From the NCBI GenBank assembly GCA_026985075.1, contig JALSQX010000033.1, positions 186,001 through 250,000 of the forward strand: a stretch of 64,000 nucleotides of DNA, in the 5' to 3' direction. Position numbers and translations under genes: made by a program. Below, in pieces: positions 24,105-33,600 of this stretch. The notes beneath the pieces were generated by a model. The model saw only the letters and a program-made list of their open reading frames with translations, was not told where the DNA came from and did no database searches. Source of the DNA: Blastocatellia bacterium (GTDB lineage Bacteria; Acidobacteriota; Blastocatellia; HR10; J050). Position 1 is the first letter of the stretch. Each line of letters begins with the position of its first letter.

Positions 24105-24752
24105 TCACTTGAAGACCTTCTCCCAGTCTCTGAGAAATCGCTCCAGTCCGATGTCCGTCAGAGGATGGTTGACCAATTGCTGGAGCACCTTGAAGGGCAT
24201 GGTGGCAATATCGGCACCAATCAAGGCCCCCTCGACGACATGCATCGGATGTCGCACGCTGCCGATGAGAATTTGCGTGGAGAAGTCGTAGTTATCGAAG
24301 ATCTGGCGAATCTGTTCGATCAGCGCCATTCCTTGGTGACTGATATCATCGAGCCGCCCGACAAATGGACTGACCACCGTCGCTCCGGCTTTGGCGGCCA
24401 GCAGCGCTTGGGGGGCCGTGAAGATGAGCGTGGTATTGATCTTGATGCCCTCATCGGAGAGAATCCGAATCGCCTTGAGGCCATCCACCGTGCAAGGGAT
24501 CTTGACCATCACCTGAGGATGAATTTGGGCAATCTCCCGGGCTTCGCGGAGCATTCCTTCGGTATCAGTGGCGACGACTTCCGCGCTCACCGGGCCATCG
24601 ACGATGGTACAAATCGTGCGAATATGTTCCTTGAAATCCACTTTCCCCTCTCGCGCCATCAGCGTGGGATTGGTGGTCACCCCATCGATGGCCCCCCAGG
24701 ACGCGGCTTCGCGAATTTCATCGAGATTGGCCGTGTCGAGAAAGAATTTCAT
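24105..24752 (-). CDS. tal: Small transaldolase / fructose-6-phosphate aldolase family
   Basis: A 215-residue class I aldolase of the short transaldolase (TalC/FSA) group. The Schiff-base lysine is K84 in VMVKIPCT. The start [15 protein letters not shown] and the segment [15 protein letters not shown] are diagnostic, as is [15 protein letters not shown]. Such proteins transfer dihydroxyacetone units in the pentose-phosphate pathway; some act as fructose-6-phosphate aldolases. The ATG at 24752 follows GGGAGGAGC. Upstream lies a strong terminator-like hairpin at 24942-24978. Confidence 0.94.
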   Translation of the reverse strand: MKFFLDTANLDEIREAASWGAIDGVTTNPTLMAREGKVDFKEHIRTICTIVDGPVSAEVVATDTEGMLREAREIAQIHPQVMVKIPCTVDGLKAIRILSDEGIKINTTLIFTAPQALLAAKAGATVVSPFVGRLDDISHQGMALIEQIRQIFDNYDFSTQILIGSVRHPMHVVEGALIGADIATMPFKVLQQLVNHPLTDIGLERFLRDWEKVFK

Positions 24753-24941
24753 AGATGCTCCTCCCATTCTCTGCAGAGTTACACGCTCCCCACCTCACTA
24801 AGGTGAACTCAATGATACCGGAGCAGACCAGAGAGGTCAACGCGCTGCTCTCCAACCCCGAAATCAGCTCGCGGCGATGACGACCGCATCAGCATCGCCT
24901 CCCACATCATCCCGCCTCCTCGTTCGATGCGCTCTGACAAA

Positions 24942-24978
24942 AAGGGCCGTGCCCCCACGCGGCTGGGACACGACCCTT
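24942..24978 (-). terminator. Strong rho-independent terminator upstream of transaldolase
   Basis: On the minus strand AAGGGTCGTG pairs with CACGGCCCTT (one G-T wobble), with an inner CCCA/TGGG stem, followed by TTTTTG. It is about 190 bases before the transaldolase ATG, so it ends some transcript that starts in the non-coding region to its right. Confidence 0.75.
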
Positions 24979-25090
24979 ACTCTCATCAACCCTCAATTCC
25001 CTCCCCAGTGGAAGGGCGCAGATTGACCCTACCTCTCTCCTCCGAGAGAGACAGGGAGTTGCTGACCGGCTTTCATGACATTTGACCCAT
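24979..25090 (-). ncRNA. Candidate structured leader RNA, riboswitch-like
   Basis: Read on the minus strand, GTCATGAAAGCC then GGTCAGCAACTCCC is followed by a perfect 7-bp hairpin (CTCTCTC, GGAG loop, GAGAGAG) and GTAGGGTCAATC, then GGGTTGATGAGAG before the terminator. The order AUGA, CCGG..GCAAC, hairpin, GGG-with-CAAU, closing UGAUGA is reminiscent of the core of the SAM-I/SAM-IV riboswitch clan. The match is from memory and not a covariance test. The next gene on this strand is transaldolase, which would be an unusual target. Confidence 0.3.
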
Positions 25091-25468
25091 CCATTTTTGA
25101 GAATACCAATGCTGATCCATAATCTAATTGTTCATCTCCCGTTATCTTACTTGGCCGGAGCCCGTTTGTAAAATTGTTTCTATTTGGCGCGTAATTAATT
25201 AAATTAATGGATCATCTGAATCCCTCTCGGAATCCGGGGACTTCGTGGAAACCGAAGCGATGAGCGTCGTCCTCTGTGGGCTGCGCTCTGGCGATCGGCC
25301 GTTGATCGCCCTGGAGAGGCCTCGTAAAAAGGCCTGAGCACACGCTCTCCACAGGCTCCGTACCACGATGACAACTCGAGGGGGCGACGACCTCATTTGA
25401 TGACCGCACGCTGCGTGCCATCTTTTATGTACAGTCCCCGTTGAGTTTGCTAAAATGAGCGAGTTGAG

Positions 25469-27715
25469 ATGGCCGAAGGGAAGAACACACAGTTCCCCGC
25501 ATGGGTAGTCATTCTGGTCTTGTCGGCATTGCTCATCATCACCTTCAGCGTGCTGGTGATGATGGGCACGTTGAAGCTCATCCCCGAGCCACCCTACTCC
25601 CCGGAAGATCCGTTCGTGCTCTATGCGCTCACGGCTTTCAACTTCGTTGCCTTCTTCGTGTTCTCGTTCATTCTGGCCCGGTTACTGCTCCGACTGTGGC
25701 GCGAGCGGCGAGCGCACCGTCTCGGCTCCCGGCTGAAATCGCGCCTGGTGCGGTATTTCCTCGTCATTTCCATTCTCCCGCTCGTGGCACTGGGATTGTT
25801 CTCTTATCTGTTCATCAATGTGACCATCGATAAGTGGTTCGGCCAGCACCACCAAGCGGTTCTTCGCGACGCCGAGATCATGTACCGGGACTATCTCGAA
25901 GATGAAATCCGCGATTTTCACCAGCTCACCGAAGCCCTTCGAACGGCTCTGGAAACGCCTGATGGGGACCGAGCGGTGAGCGCGTCCCTCCCCCCGGAGA
26001 TCATCCAGAGCCCCGAGATGCTGTTATTAGAGGTCATCGGACAATCGGGCCAGAACATTTCACGCTTCGTCAAGGGAGAGGCCCCGGTCATTTCCCGGTT
26101 GACGCCGACGCTCAACCGAGCCCGCGCGGCCATTTCTGCGGGCAGAGCGTTCACCGAGCGGATGACCGGTCCGGGAAAAACCTTCCTTCTGGTGACTGCC
26201 GTTCCCTTCCAGACTCGCCGGGGAGGTCTTCTTGCCGTTTACCGATCCATCCCCGATCTGGCCGAACGGGCAGCTCACATCGCCTACCAGCACGAACTCT
26301 ATGAGAGCCTCTACCGGAAACAGGGGAAGATTCGACGAACTACGTTTCAGGTGCTCGCGGTGATCACTTTTCTTCTTCTGTTTGCCGCCACCTGGACGGC
26401 CATGCACCTGTCCAAAGGGATTACCCAACCCATTCAGGCGCTGGCCGAGGCAACGCAAAAAGTTGCTCGTGGAGACTTCGATCAACAAGTCACCTGTGTG
26501 GCCGAGGATGAACTCGCCATGCTCGTCGACTCATTCAACCGCATGACCGCCCAACTGAAAGAGAACCGGGAGCAGCTCGAAGCTTCGGCAAAGAGATTGC
26601 GGGAGACGAACCGGCGGTTGGAAGAGCGCCGCCGATACATCGAAACCGTGCTGGAAAGTCTCTCAACGGGAATCATCTCCATCGATTCTGAGCATCGCAT
26701 CACCACGCTCAACCGCGCGGCTATGCGTATCCTGGGTCTCACTGAACCACCCCCCAATCAAACGAGCATCACTGAGAGCCTCTCGCCGCTTCTCGGGCAA
26801 AACAACATGAAAGTGATCGAGCACCTCTTTGGGAAGGCGCACCGGACGGGGTTCGCTGCCGGAGATATCGAACTGGAGGGGTCCATGGGCGCTTCTCATC
26901 TGGTCATCAGCGCCTCTGCCCTCCGCGATGAACACGATCACCTGCACGGATTCGTCCTCATGATCGAGGATATCACTGAATTGGTGCGGGCGCAGCGACA
27001 AGCGGTCTGGAGCGAGGTGGCGCGGCGCATGGCCCACGAGATCAAAAATCCCCTCACCCCCATTCAACTCTCCGCCGAGCGGATCTCCAGGAACCTGGAA
27101 CGAGCCGACAGATCACTGGCGTCGTCGCGCTATAAGCAGCTCATCCGGGAGTGCACCGAAACGATCATGAGCGAAGTGCAGACGCTCCAGCGCATGGTCA
27201 ATGAGTTCGCCCGATTCGCCCGCCTGCCTCGAGCCGAACTGGAGGATCGCTCATTGAATGACATCGTCCTGGCGACGATCAAGCTCTATGAAGATCGACT
27301 CGACGATGTCCTCATCGAATCCACGCTCTCGGCCGATCTCCCTCTGGTGAAGCTCGATGCCGAACAGATCAAGCGGGCGCTGGTCAACCTTCTGGACAAT
27401 GCCTTGGCAGCCGTTCGGCAGGTGACGGGCCAACGGCGAATCACAGTGGAAACGCGATACTGTGGCGACCGGGAGATGGTCGAGTTGATCGTGTCCGATA
27501 CGGGCGTGGGCATCGACCCCAAAGATTATCCGCGACTGTTCACCCCGTACTTCTCCAAGCGGGCGCACGGGACGGGACTGGGCTTGGCTATCGTCAACCA
27601 TATCATTGCTGAACACCGGGGGCGCGTCCGCGCCGAGCCCAATCGCCCACGTGGAGCCCGCTTCATCATCGAACTCCCTACGAGCCGCGATGCGGAGTTC
27701 CGGGCCGTGGGATGA
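25469..27715 (+). CDS. NtrY-type membrane sensor histidine kinase
   Basis: A 748-residue kinase with the NtrY layout. Two N-terminal helices (about 12-35, 50-72), a third near 95-115, a large extracytoplasmic region and a fourth helix near 290-312 are followed by HAMP (about 315-370), a PAS domain (about 385-500), HisKA and HATPase. The phospho-acceptor is H523 in ARRMAHEIKNPLTPIQLSAER. The N-box is LVNLLDNALAAV and G-boxes are DTGVGIDPKDY and GTGLGLAIV. NtrY-type kinases signal nitrogen or redox state through NtrX. The stop overlaps a possible upstream start of the regulator gene, so the pair is probably co-transcribed. Confidence 0.93.
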   Translation: MAEGKNTQFPAWVVILVLSALLIITFSVLVMMGTLKLIPEPPYSPEDPFVLYALTAFNFVAFFVFSFILARLLLRLWRERRAHRLGSRLKSRLVRYFLVISILPLVALGLFSYLFINVTIDKWFGQHHQAVLRDAEIMYRDYLEDEIRDFHQLTEALRTALETPDGDRAVSASLPPEIIQSPEMLLLEVIGQSGQNISRFVKGEAPVISRLTPTLNRARAAISAGRAFTERMTGPGKTFLLVTAVPFQTRRGGLLAVYRSIPDLAERAAHIAYQHELYESLYRKQGKIRRTTFQVLAVITFLLLFAATWTAMHLSKGITQPIQALAEATQKVARGDFDQQVTCVAEDELAMLVDSFNRMTAQLKENREQLEASAKRLRETNRRLEERRRYIETVLESLSTGIISIDSEHRITTLNRAAMRILGLTEPPPNQTSITESLSPLLGQNNMKVIEHLFGKAHRTGFAAGDIELEGSMGASHLVISASALRDEHDHLHGFVLMIEDITELVRAQRQAVWSEVARRMAHEIKNPLTPIQLSAERISRNLERADRSLASSRYKQLIRECTETIMSEVQTLQRMVNEFARFARLPRAELEDRSLNDIVLATIKLYEDRLDDVLIESTLSADLPLVKLDAEQIKRALVNLLDNALAAVRQVTGQRRITVETRYCGDREMVELIVSDTGVGIDPKDYPRLFTPYFSKRAHGTGLGLAIVNHIIAEHRGRVRAEPNRPRGARFIIELPTSRDAEFRAVG

Positions 27716-27810
27716 AACCAGAGGAAGCGCAATGCAGAAAGAATCCATCGGGTTATCCCAAGAGCTATCCCTCTGCGAGGGACTGGTGCAGAGAGAGACC
27801 TGGTAGGCGT

Positions 27811-29163
27811 ATGGGGCATTCGGTTCTCATTGTCGACGACGAACAGGGAATCCGGAAATCGCTCATCGGCGTCCTGGAGGATGAAGGATTCACCGCCGAG
27901 GCGGTCGCCACGGGCGAGGCGTGCCTGGAAGCCTTTCATCGGCGCACGTATGATTGTGTCCTGCTGGATGTCTGGCTTCCCGGAATGAGCGGCATCGAAA
28001 CGCTCAAACGGCTGCGCGAATCGTATCCCTTTGTGGCCGTGGTCATGATCTCCGGGCACGGGACGATTGAGACGGCGGTGCAGGCGACGAAGCTGGGCGC
28101 CTTTGACTTCATCGAAAAGCCGCTCTCGGTCGAACGAACGCTGGTCACCGTTAAAAACGCTATCAAACAAAAAGCCTTGGAGCGAGAGGCGGCCGAACTG
28201 CGCCAACGGCTCCTGCGCGATTATCAGATGATCGGCGACAGCGTGCCGATGCGGGCCCTTCGTCAGCAAATCGCCATGGTAGCCTCCACAGAAGGGCGCG
28301 TCATCATCTATGGCGAATCGGGGACGGGGAAGGAACTGGTGGCTCGGGCCATCCACGCTCAGTCATCTCGGGCCGCCGGACCATTTGTTGAACTGAACTG
28401 CTCGGCCATCCCTGAAGAGCTCATCGAATCGGAGCTGTTCGGCCACGTGAAAGGGGCATTCACCGGGGCGTCAACATCCCGTCAAGGTAAGTTCGAGCTG
28501 GCCGATGGGGGCACGCTGTTTCTCGACGAGATCGGCGATATGAGCCTCAAAACCCAGGCCAAGATCCTCCGGGTGTTGGATGAAGGACGCATCCAGCCGG
28601 TGGGGAGTAACGCCTGGATTGAGGTCGATGCCCGGATCATCGCCGCCACCAACAAACCCCTTCACCAGATGATCGAACGGGGCGAATTCCGGGAAGATCT
28701 GTTCTATCGGTTGAACGTCATTCCCTTCTATGTCCCTCCGCTTCGCGAGCGGCGAGAGGATATCCCTCTGCTGGTGGACCACTTCAATCGCACCTTCTCG
28801 GCAGCCTATAATCGTCCCCCCAAGCAGTTCACCGAGGCAGCCATGGAGGCGCTACAGGAATACCACTGGCCGGGAAATGTCAGAGAACTGAAAAACACGA
28901 TCGAGCGGATTGTCATTATGCGATCAGCGCCCGTCATCGATGTCCCTGATCTCCCTCCGTTGAGCGGTGATCCGTTGCCGGATCCCCCCTCCAGCCTTTA
29001 TTATCGATCCTTCCAAGAGGCCACCGAGGCCTTCGAGCGGCAATATATCCAACGGAAACTGGCCGAGCATGGAGGAAACGTCACCCGGGCCGCTGAAGCC
29101 ATGGGCATTGATCGCAGTCACCTATACCGGCGAATGAAAGCGCTGGGCATTTCACCGAGATGA
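27811..29163 (+). CDS. NtrX-type sigma54-dependent response regulator
   Basis: A 450-residue regulator. The receiver has D9/D10 and phospho-acceptor D53 in LLDVWLPGMSG. The AAA+ domain has Walker A GESGTGKE at about 168, the sigma54-contact loop GAFTGA at 215-220, Walker B GGTLFLDEIGDM and the arginine-finger region REDLFYRLNV. The C-terminal Fis-type helix-turn-helix reads GGNVTRAAEAMGIDRSHLYRR. It activates sigma54 promoters when phosphorylated by the upstream kinase. I chose the ATG at 27811; a start at 27712 would add 33 non-conserved residues but would give a 4-base overlap with the kinase. Confidence 0.94.
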   Translation: MGHSVLIVDDEQGIRKSLIGVLEDEGFTAEAVATGEACLEAFHRRTYDCVLLDVWLPGMSGIETLKRLRESYPFVAVVMISGHGTIETAVQATKLGAFDFIEKPLSVERTLVTVKNAIKQKALEREAAELRQRLLRDYQMIGDSVPMRALRQQIAMVASTEGRVIIYGESGTGKELVARAIHAQSSRAAGPFVELNCSAIPEELIESELFGHVKGAFTGASTSRQGKFELADGGTLFLDEIGDMSLKTQAKILRVLDEGRIQPVGSNAWIEVDARIIAATNKPLHQMIERGEFREDLFYRLNVIPFYVPPLRERREDIPLLVDHFNRTFSAAYNRPPKQFTEAAMEALQEYHWPGNVRELKNTIERIVIMRSAPVIDVPDLPPLSGDPLPDPPSSLYYRSFQEATEAFERQYIQRKLAEHGGNVTRAAEAMGIDRSHLYRRMKALGISPR

Positions 29164-29299
29164 GCATGACGATGCGCCGTGAAATCAGGGGCAACTCACA
29201 GATCATCATCTTCCAACGCGGGGGGATATGATGAGCCTCATCGAGGCCGAGAGGGAATGGGCATCGGCCTGTGAAACTGGGAATTGAGGAGGTGCTACC

Positions 29300-29713
29300 A
29301 TGGACACAACCGGCTCTCACTATATTGTCGAAGCCTCGGGATGTAATCCCGACGTCATCGGCGATGCGACGAAGATTCGCCATATCCTCACCCAGGCGGC
29401 GAAAGCAGGTCACATGGAAGTCAAATCATCCTATTTCTACCGGTTCATGCCCATGGGAGTGAGTGGCGTGGTCATTGTCGCTGAATCCCACATCTCGATT
29501 CACACCTGGCCGGAGAATCGATATGCTGCCATAGACGTCTACGTTTGCGGGTCGGAATCGAATCCCGAGAAGGTCATCGACTATATCCTCGATGCTTTTG
29601 GATCGACGCATGCCCACGTCTCGGAGGTCCAGCGAGGGATTCGCGACGAAGAAATCTATACGCATGTGATTCTGACCTGGGAAGAAGATCTCAAGCCATC
29701 GAGCAAAATCTGA
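29300..29713 (+). CDS. speD: S-adenosylmethionine decarboxylase proenzyme
   Basis: A 137-residue bacterial class 1B AdoMet decarboxylase supplying aminopropyl groups for spermidine. The autocleavage site is ES in AESHISIHTWPENRYAAIDV, with S63, H68 and C83 at the same positions as in the Thermotoga maritima enzyme (pyruvoyl-forming serine, processing histidine, catalytic acid cysteine). The ATG follows GGAGGTGC. No spermidine synthase gene is adjacent. The C-terminus after about 125 is short and variable. Confidence 0.96.
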   Translation: MDTTGSHYIVEASGCNPDVIGDATKIRHILTQAAKAGHMEVKSSYFYRFMPMGVSGVVIVAESHISIHTWPENRYAAIDVYVCGSESNPEKVIDYILDAFGSTHAHVSEVQRGIRDEEIYTHVILTWEEDLKPSSKI

Positions 29714-29856
29714 ACAGCAGAGACGACTCGCCGCCGAGGACATATTGTACTGGTTATGCCGTGCGCAAGAGACGTAGCTGTTCCCGGGCAGGATCTGCTT
29801 CCTTTCGCACATCACTCAGAGATGAGCGCACAACTTACTCAAGGAGGACGACGAGA

Positions 29857-30678
29857 GTGAAACACCCGAAGTATGTGAGAGGATCATTTTTTCTCGGATT
29901 GGCGTTTGGGCTGCTTATCGCCGGGAGCGACCGGCTTCAGTCGGTCGGTGCCGTCGCCCAACATTTCTTCTTCAATTCCGTTCGCATTGGCGATTGGCTG
30001 GGACCACCGACCGATTTTTTCGGCACGGGGGATTTGCTGGTGAGTCGGCGAACATTCACCAGCGAACTCGTCGCCGGCGCATTGGCCAAACCGGGCGATG
30101 AGCCCACTCCGGGAAGCATCCGCGTGAGAGATGACGCGGGACAGACGCAGGTTCAACTCGCGGCTGGCGAACAAGGTGGTCTGATGACGGTGAGGGCAGT
30201 CGATGGAACGACCACGGTACAAATCATTGGTGGCACGTCCAGCGGTCGCATCGTTCTCAACGGCCAGGCTCTGGATCTCGCCGAAGCGTTTCCGTTCGTC
30301 GGAGGGACCCTGGAGCCTGGCGAAGTTGTGGTCATTGATCCTGAGCATCCCGGGGCTCTCCGGCGATCGTGGCGAGCTTATGACCGCGCCGTGGTCGGCG
30401 TGGTCGCCGGAGCCAATGGTTTGACCTCGGGAATCGTGCTCGGTGGGAAGACAGACGCCGCGCATCGGCCAGTGGCGTTGGTCGGTCGCGTCTATTGCTG
30501 GGTTGATGCCAGCTACGGGTCGATCCAGCCTGGCGATCTGCTGACGACCTCGCCGACTCCGGGTCACGCCATGCGCGCACAAGATATGCTCAAGGCCCGC
30601 GGAGCAATTCTCGGCAAGGCGCTACAGCACCTTCAATCCGGGCGAGGAAAGATCCTCGTCTTGATCAAGGCAGCATAA
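29857..30678 (+). CDS. Exported protein with a C-terminal domain resembling IMC/peptidase G2-like modules
   Basis: A 273-residue protein. An N-terminal helix (FFLGLAFGLLIAGSD) is a likely signal peptide. The middle (about 75-150) repeats short beta-type units (SIRVRDDAGQTQVQL, GLMTVRAVDGTTTVQI, SGRIVLNGQALDL), like a triple-stranded beta-helix. The C-terminal part (about 155-273) has YDRAVVGVVAGANGL, VALVGRVYCWVDASYG and GDLLTTSPTPGHAMRA, a module I recognise from large bacterial surface proteins and tail-fibre-like proteins. Function unknown. The GTG start follows AAGGAGG. It stops two bases before the stop of the convergent giant gene. Confidence 0.78.
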   Translation: MKHPKYVRGSFFLGLAFGLLIAGSDRLQSVGAVAQHFFFNSVRIGDWLGPPTDFFGTGDLLVSRRTFTSELVAGALAKPGDEPTPGSIRVRDDAGQTQVQLAAGEQGGLMTVRAVDGTTTVQIIGGTSSGRIVLNGQALDLAEAFPFVGGTLEPGEVVVIDPEHPGALRRSWRAYDRAVVGVVAGANGLTSGIVLGGKTDAAHRPVALVGRVYCWVDASYGSIQPGDLLTTSPTPGHAMRAQDMLKARGAILGKALQHLQSGRGKILVLIKAA

Positions 30679-30680
30679 TC

Positions 30681-33600
30681 CTAGGGAACGTACGCCACCG
30701 ATTGCTCCCCATCGGGAGCGGTCAGCAGTCGATTGGAAGGACCAAGGGTCGACGCCACTCTTGGGGCGCTCCGCAAGCCGGTGAGGATGGAGACGCTTCG
30801 GTCACCAGCATTGGCTACGATGGCCGAGTCTCCATCTCTGGAGAGAGAAAGGCCGCTGGGTTGGGAACCCACGTTCACCGATTCAATGAATCGAAGCGTG
30901 GTTCCTGAGACCTGAAAGACGGAGACCGAATCGCTGCCTTGGTTGGTCACGACGGCCACCGATCCATCCGATGAAATATCGATGGCTCGGGGACTGCGTC
31001 CCACGCCTTGCGTGATGGGTCGCCCGGTCATTCGCGGGCGCCCGCCCGGAGCCAGGCCGCTGAGAGCGACGATACTATCTCCGCCGCGATTGACCACAAA
31101 CGCTGTGTCGTTGCTGGCGAAGGCCACTCCTCCGGGATCGGGTCCCGTCCGCACAATGGCTCGCACCGTCGGCGATCCTTCCACCATCCCATCGATGACG
31201 GCGATGCCTCCGATGCCCTGTGCGGTGATGGCAACAGTTCCCGCCTGAGAGAGGGCAATGTCCCGGGCTCCAAATGCCACTCGAGTCAACGGAAACGGTG
31301 ATCCCACAACGGGCTGATGAGGGAGTCCTGTGATTCGCACCAGGCTCACCGGGGATGAATCGAGCAGGATCACAGCCATTCGACCATCCCCACTGATGGC
31401 TACACCGGCCGGACGTCCACCAACATCCAGAGAGACCACCCGAGGACGTCCATCGTCCAATTCGCTGATGACCGAGATCGTCGATCCCGACGTCAGCACG
31501 ATAGCGAATCGCCGATTGGGGGCGACGGCGAGTTCGATGGCCTGGCCGCTGAGGGGAATGGTCCCTCTGATCGATGGGGCATCAGGCAAGCCTTCCAGAA
31601 CGGTCACATCGCTGGACGCCACCAAGGCGAAGTCACCTCCCGTTGGTTCGCCTTCGGCACGAATAGAGAAGTTGCCATCACTGTCATCCTGACCGGTCAA
31701 GCCATCCGTGTCATGGGCGACGACGCGAATCCGTCCCCGCCGAGTGTTGAGATCATCGGGGATAGCCCAGTCAAACGACTGGACATGGCCGGGCAATCCC
31801 GTCCGGATGGGGTGATCGAACCGTCGTCCACCGTCAGTGGACAGAAAAATGTCGTGGGAGACGATGCCCCGATCATCGGTCGACGTCCAGCGAATGGTGA
31901 AGATGGTGCCCGCCCTGAGGTCCTCCCCACCGTTGGGCGCGATCACTCTGACGGTCGGCGGCTGCATCGAGGGTTGAATGACGAACAGGCCGCTCTCGCC
32001 CTGCCCACTGTTCCCCGCTCCGTCTCGAGCCAGGACGCGGATGACGGCTTGCTCAGATGACAGCGTCGAGGGCACATTCCAATTGAATGACTGCTGGCTT
32101 CCCGCGAGATTGGACGCGATCACCGTCGGGAAATGGCGCCCACCATCAGTGGACAGTCGAATCTCATGGGAAACGATGCCAACGTTGTCCGAGGATGTCC
32201 ATTGAATGAGGAAAGAGCGGCCGGCTGTGACGATTTCACCAGGAGAGGGCCGGACCACCGTCACCGAGGGCGGGATGGTGTCTTCGATGGTGAAATTCCC
32301 ACTGGTCGCCTGCCCGCTATTGCCCGCTGCATCTCTAGCGATGACGCGGAGGCGGGCCCGCGTCGTGGCGATATCGATGGGCACCGTCCACGGGAATGAG
32401 TGTTGTCCACCACCGAGTCCCGTGACGAGCGCGGAGAACGAACGCCCTCCATTGGTGGAGAGAAGAAGATCATGAGAGACGACGCCGATATTGTCACTCG
32501 ACGTCCAGCGAATGGTGAATAATGTTCCCTGCTGGAGTACTTCACCGCCCGTTGGTTCTATGAGCGTGACCGATGGCGGAATGTGATCGCGTATGGTGAA
32601 ATTGGCCGTCGTATCTCGACCCTCATTCCCGGCGGCATCCCGGGCTCGCACACGGAGACGAGCGCGCGTGGTGTTGAGATCGAGAGGGACTGACCAGTCG
32701 AATGACTGCTGACCACCGGGTAAAGACGAAGCGACGACGAGGGGAAAAGTCCGCCCACCATTGGTGGAGAGTCGAATCTCGTGCGAGACCACACCGATGT
32801 TGTCTGATGACCTCCAGCGAATGGTGAACAGGCTTCCCGGACTGACGACCTGTCCGGCCGTAGGAGCGAGAATAGTCACGCTGGGGGCGATGGTATCGCG
32901 AATGGTGAAATTCCCCGTCTCGCCACGCCCCTCATTGCCAGCGGCATCGCGAGCGACGATGCGAATGCGCGCCTGAGAGGTACTCACATCAATAGGAACA
33001 GACCAGTCGTAGTGGTGCTGTTGCCCGCTGAGACCCGAAGCGAGGGTCGTGAACGTGAGGCCACCATTGGTCGAAAACTGCACATCATGAGAGCTCACAC
33101 CAACGTTGTCCGAGGACGTCCAGCGAATGGTGAACACCGTCCCTGGGTTGATGACCTCCCCGGCGCCCGGAGCAGTCACCGTCACTGCCGGAGGCAGGTT
33201 ATCGCGGATGGAGAAATTCTCCGTCTCGCCAATGCCCACATTTCCGGCAGCATCGAAAGCGCGCACCCGAAGGCGGGCGCGACGGACGTCGAGCTCTCTG
33301 GGAACGCTCCATTGAAACGATTGTTGATGACCGCTGAGCCCGCTGACGATGGTCGTGGAGAACGTTCGTCCACCATTGGTCGAGAGCAGAATATCCTGGG
33401 AAGTGATGCCGACATTATCCGATGAATTCCAGATGATCGTGAACGTCGTTCCCGGAGGCACAATCTGCCCTCCGCTCGGCGCGATGACCACAACTGACGG
33501 CGGCTGGGCGTCGCGGATGGTGAACGGACCGCCCTCACCACGTCCTACGTTCCCGGCGGCGTCAAAAGCGCGCACACGGATGATCGCTGAGTTCGTGACC

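Larger units (their letters stand above)
24753..25468. other. Long intergenic region with structured minus-strand segment
   Basis: The gap is 716 bases, flanked by divergent genes. It has no supportable coding frame. Short frames at 25199-25421 lack ribosome sites. Its left half holds a possible structured RNA and terminator (separate entries). Its middle (25085-25206) is markedly AT-rich compared with the surroundings, consistent with promoter DNA. The last 60 bases should hold the promoter of the kinase gene at 25469, but no convincing hexamers are seen. Confidence 0.5.

Noticed and set aside
27712-27810. Extended N-terminus for the NtrX-type regulator
   Set aside because: The extra 33 residues are not part of the receiver fold, which begins right after the ATG at 27811; the 4-base overlap with the kinase leaves some doubt.
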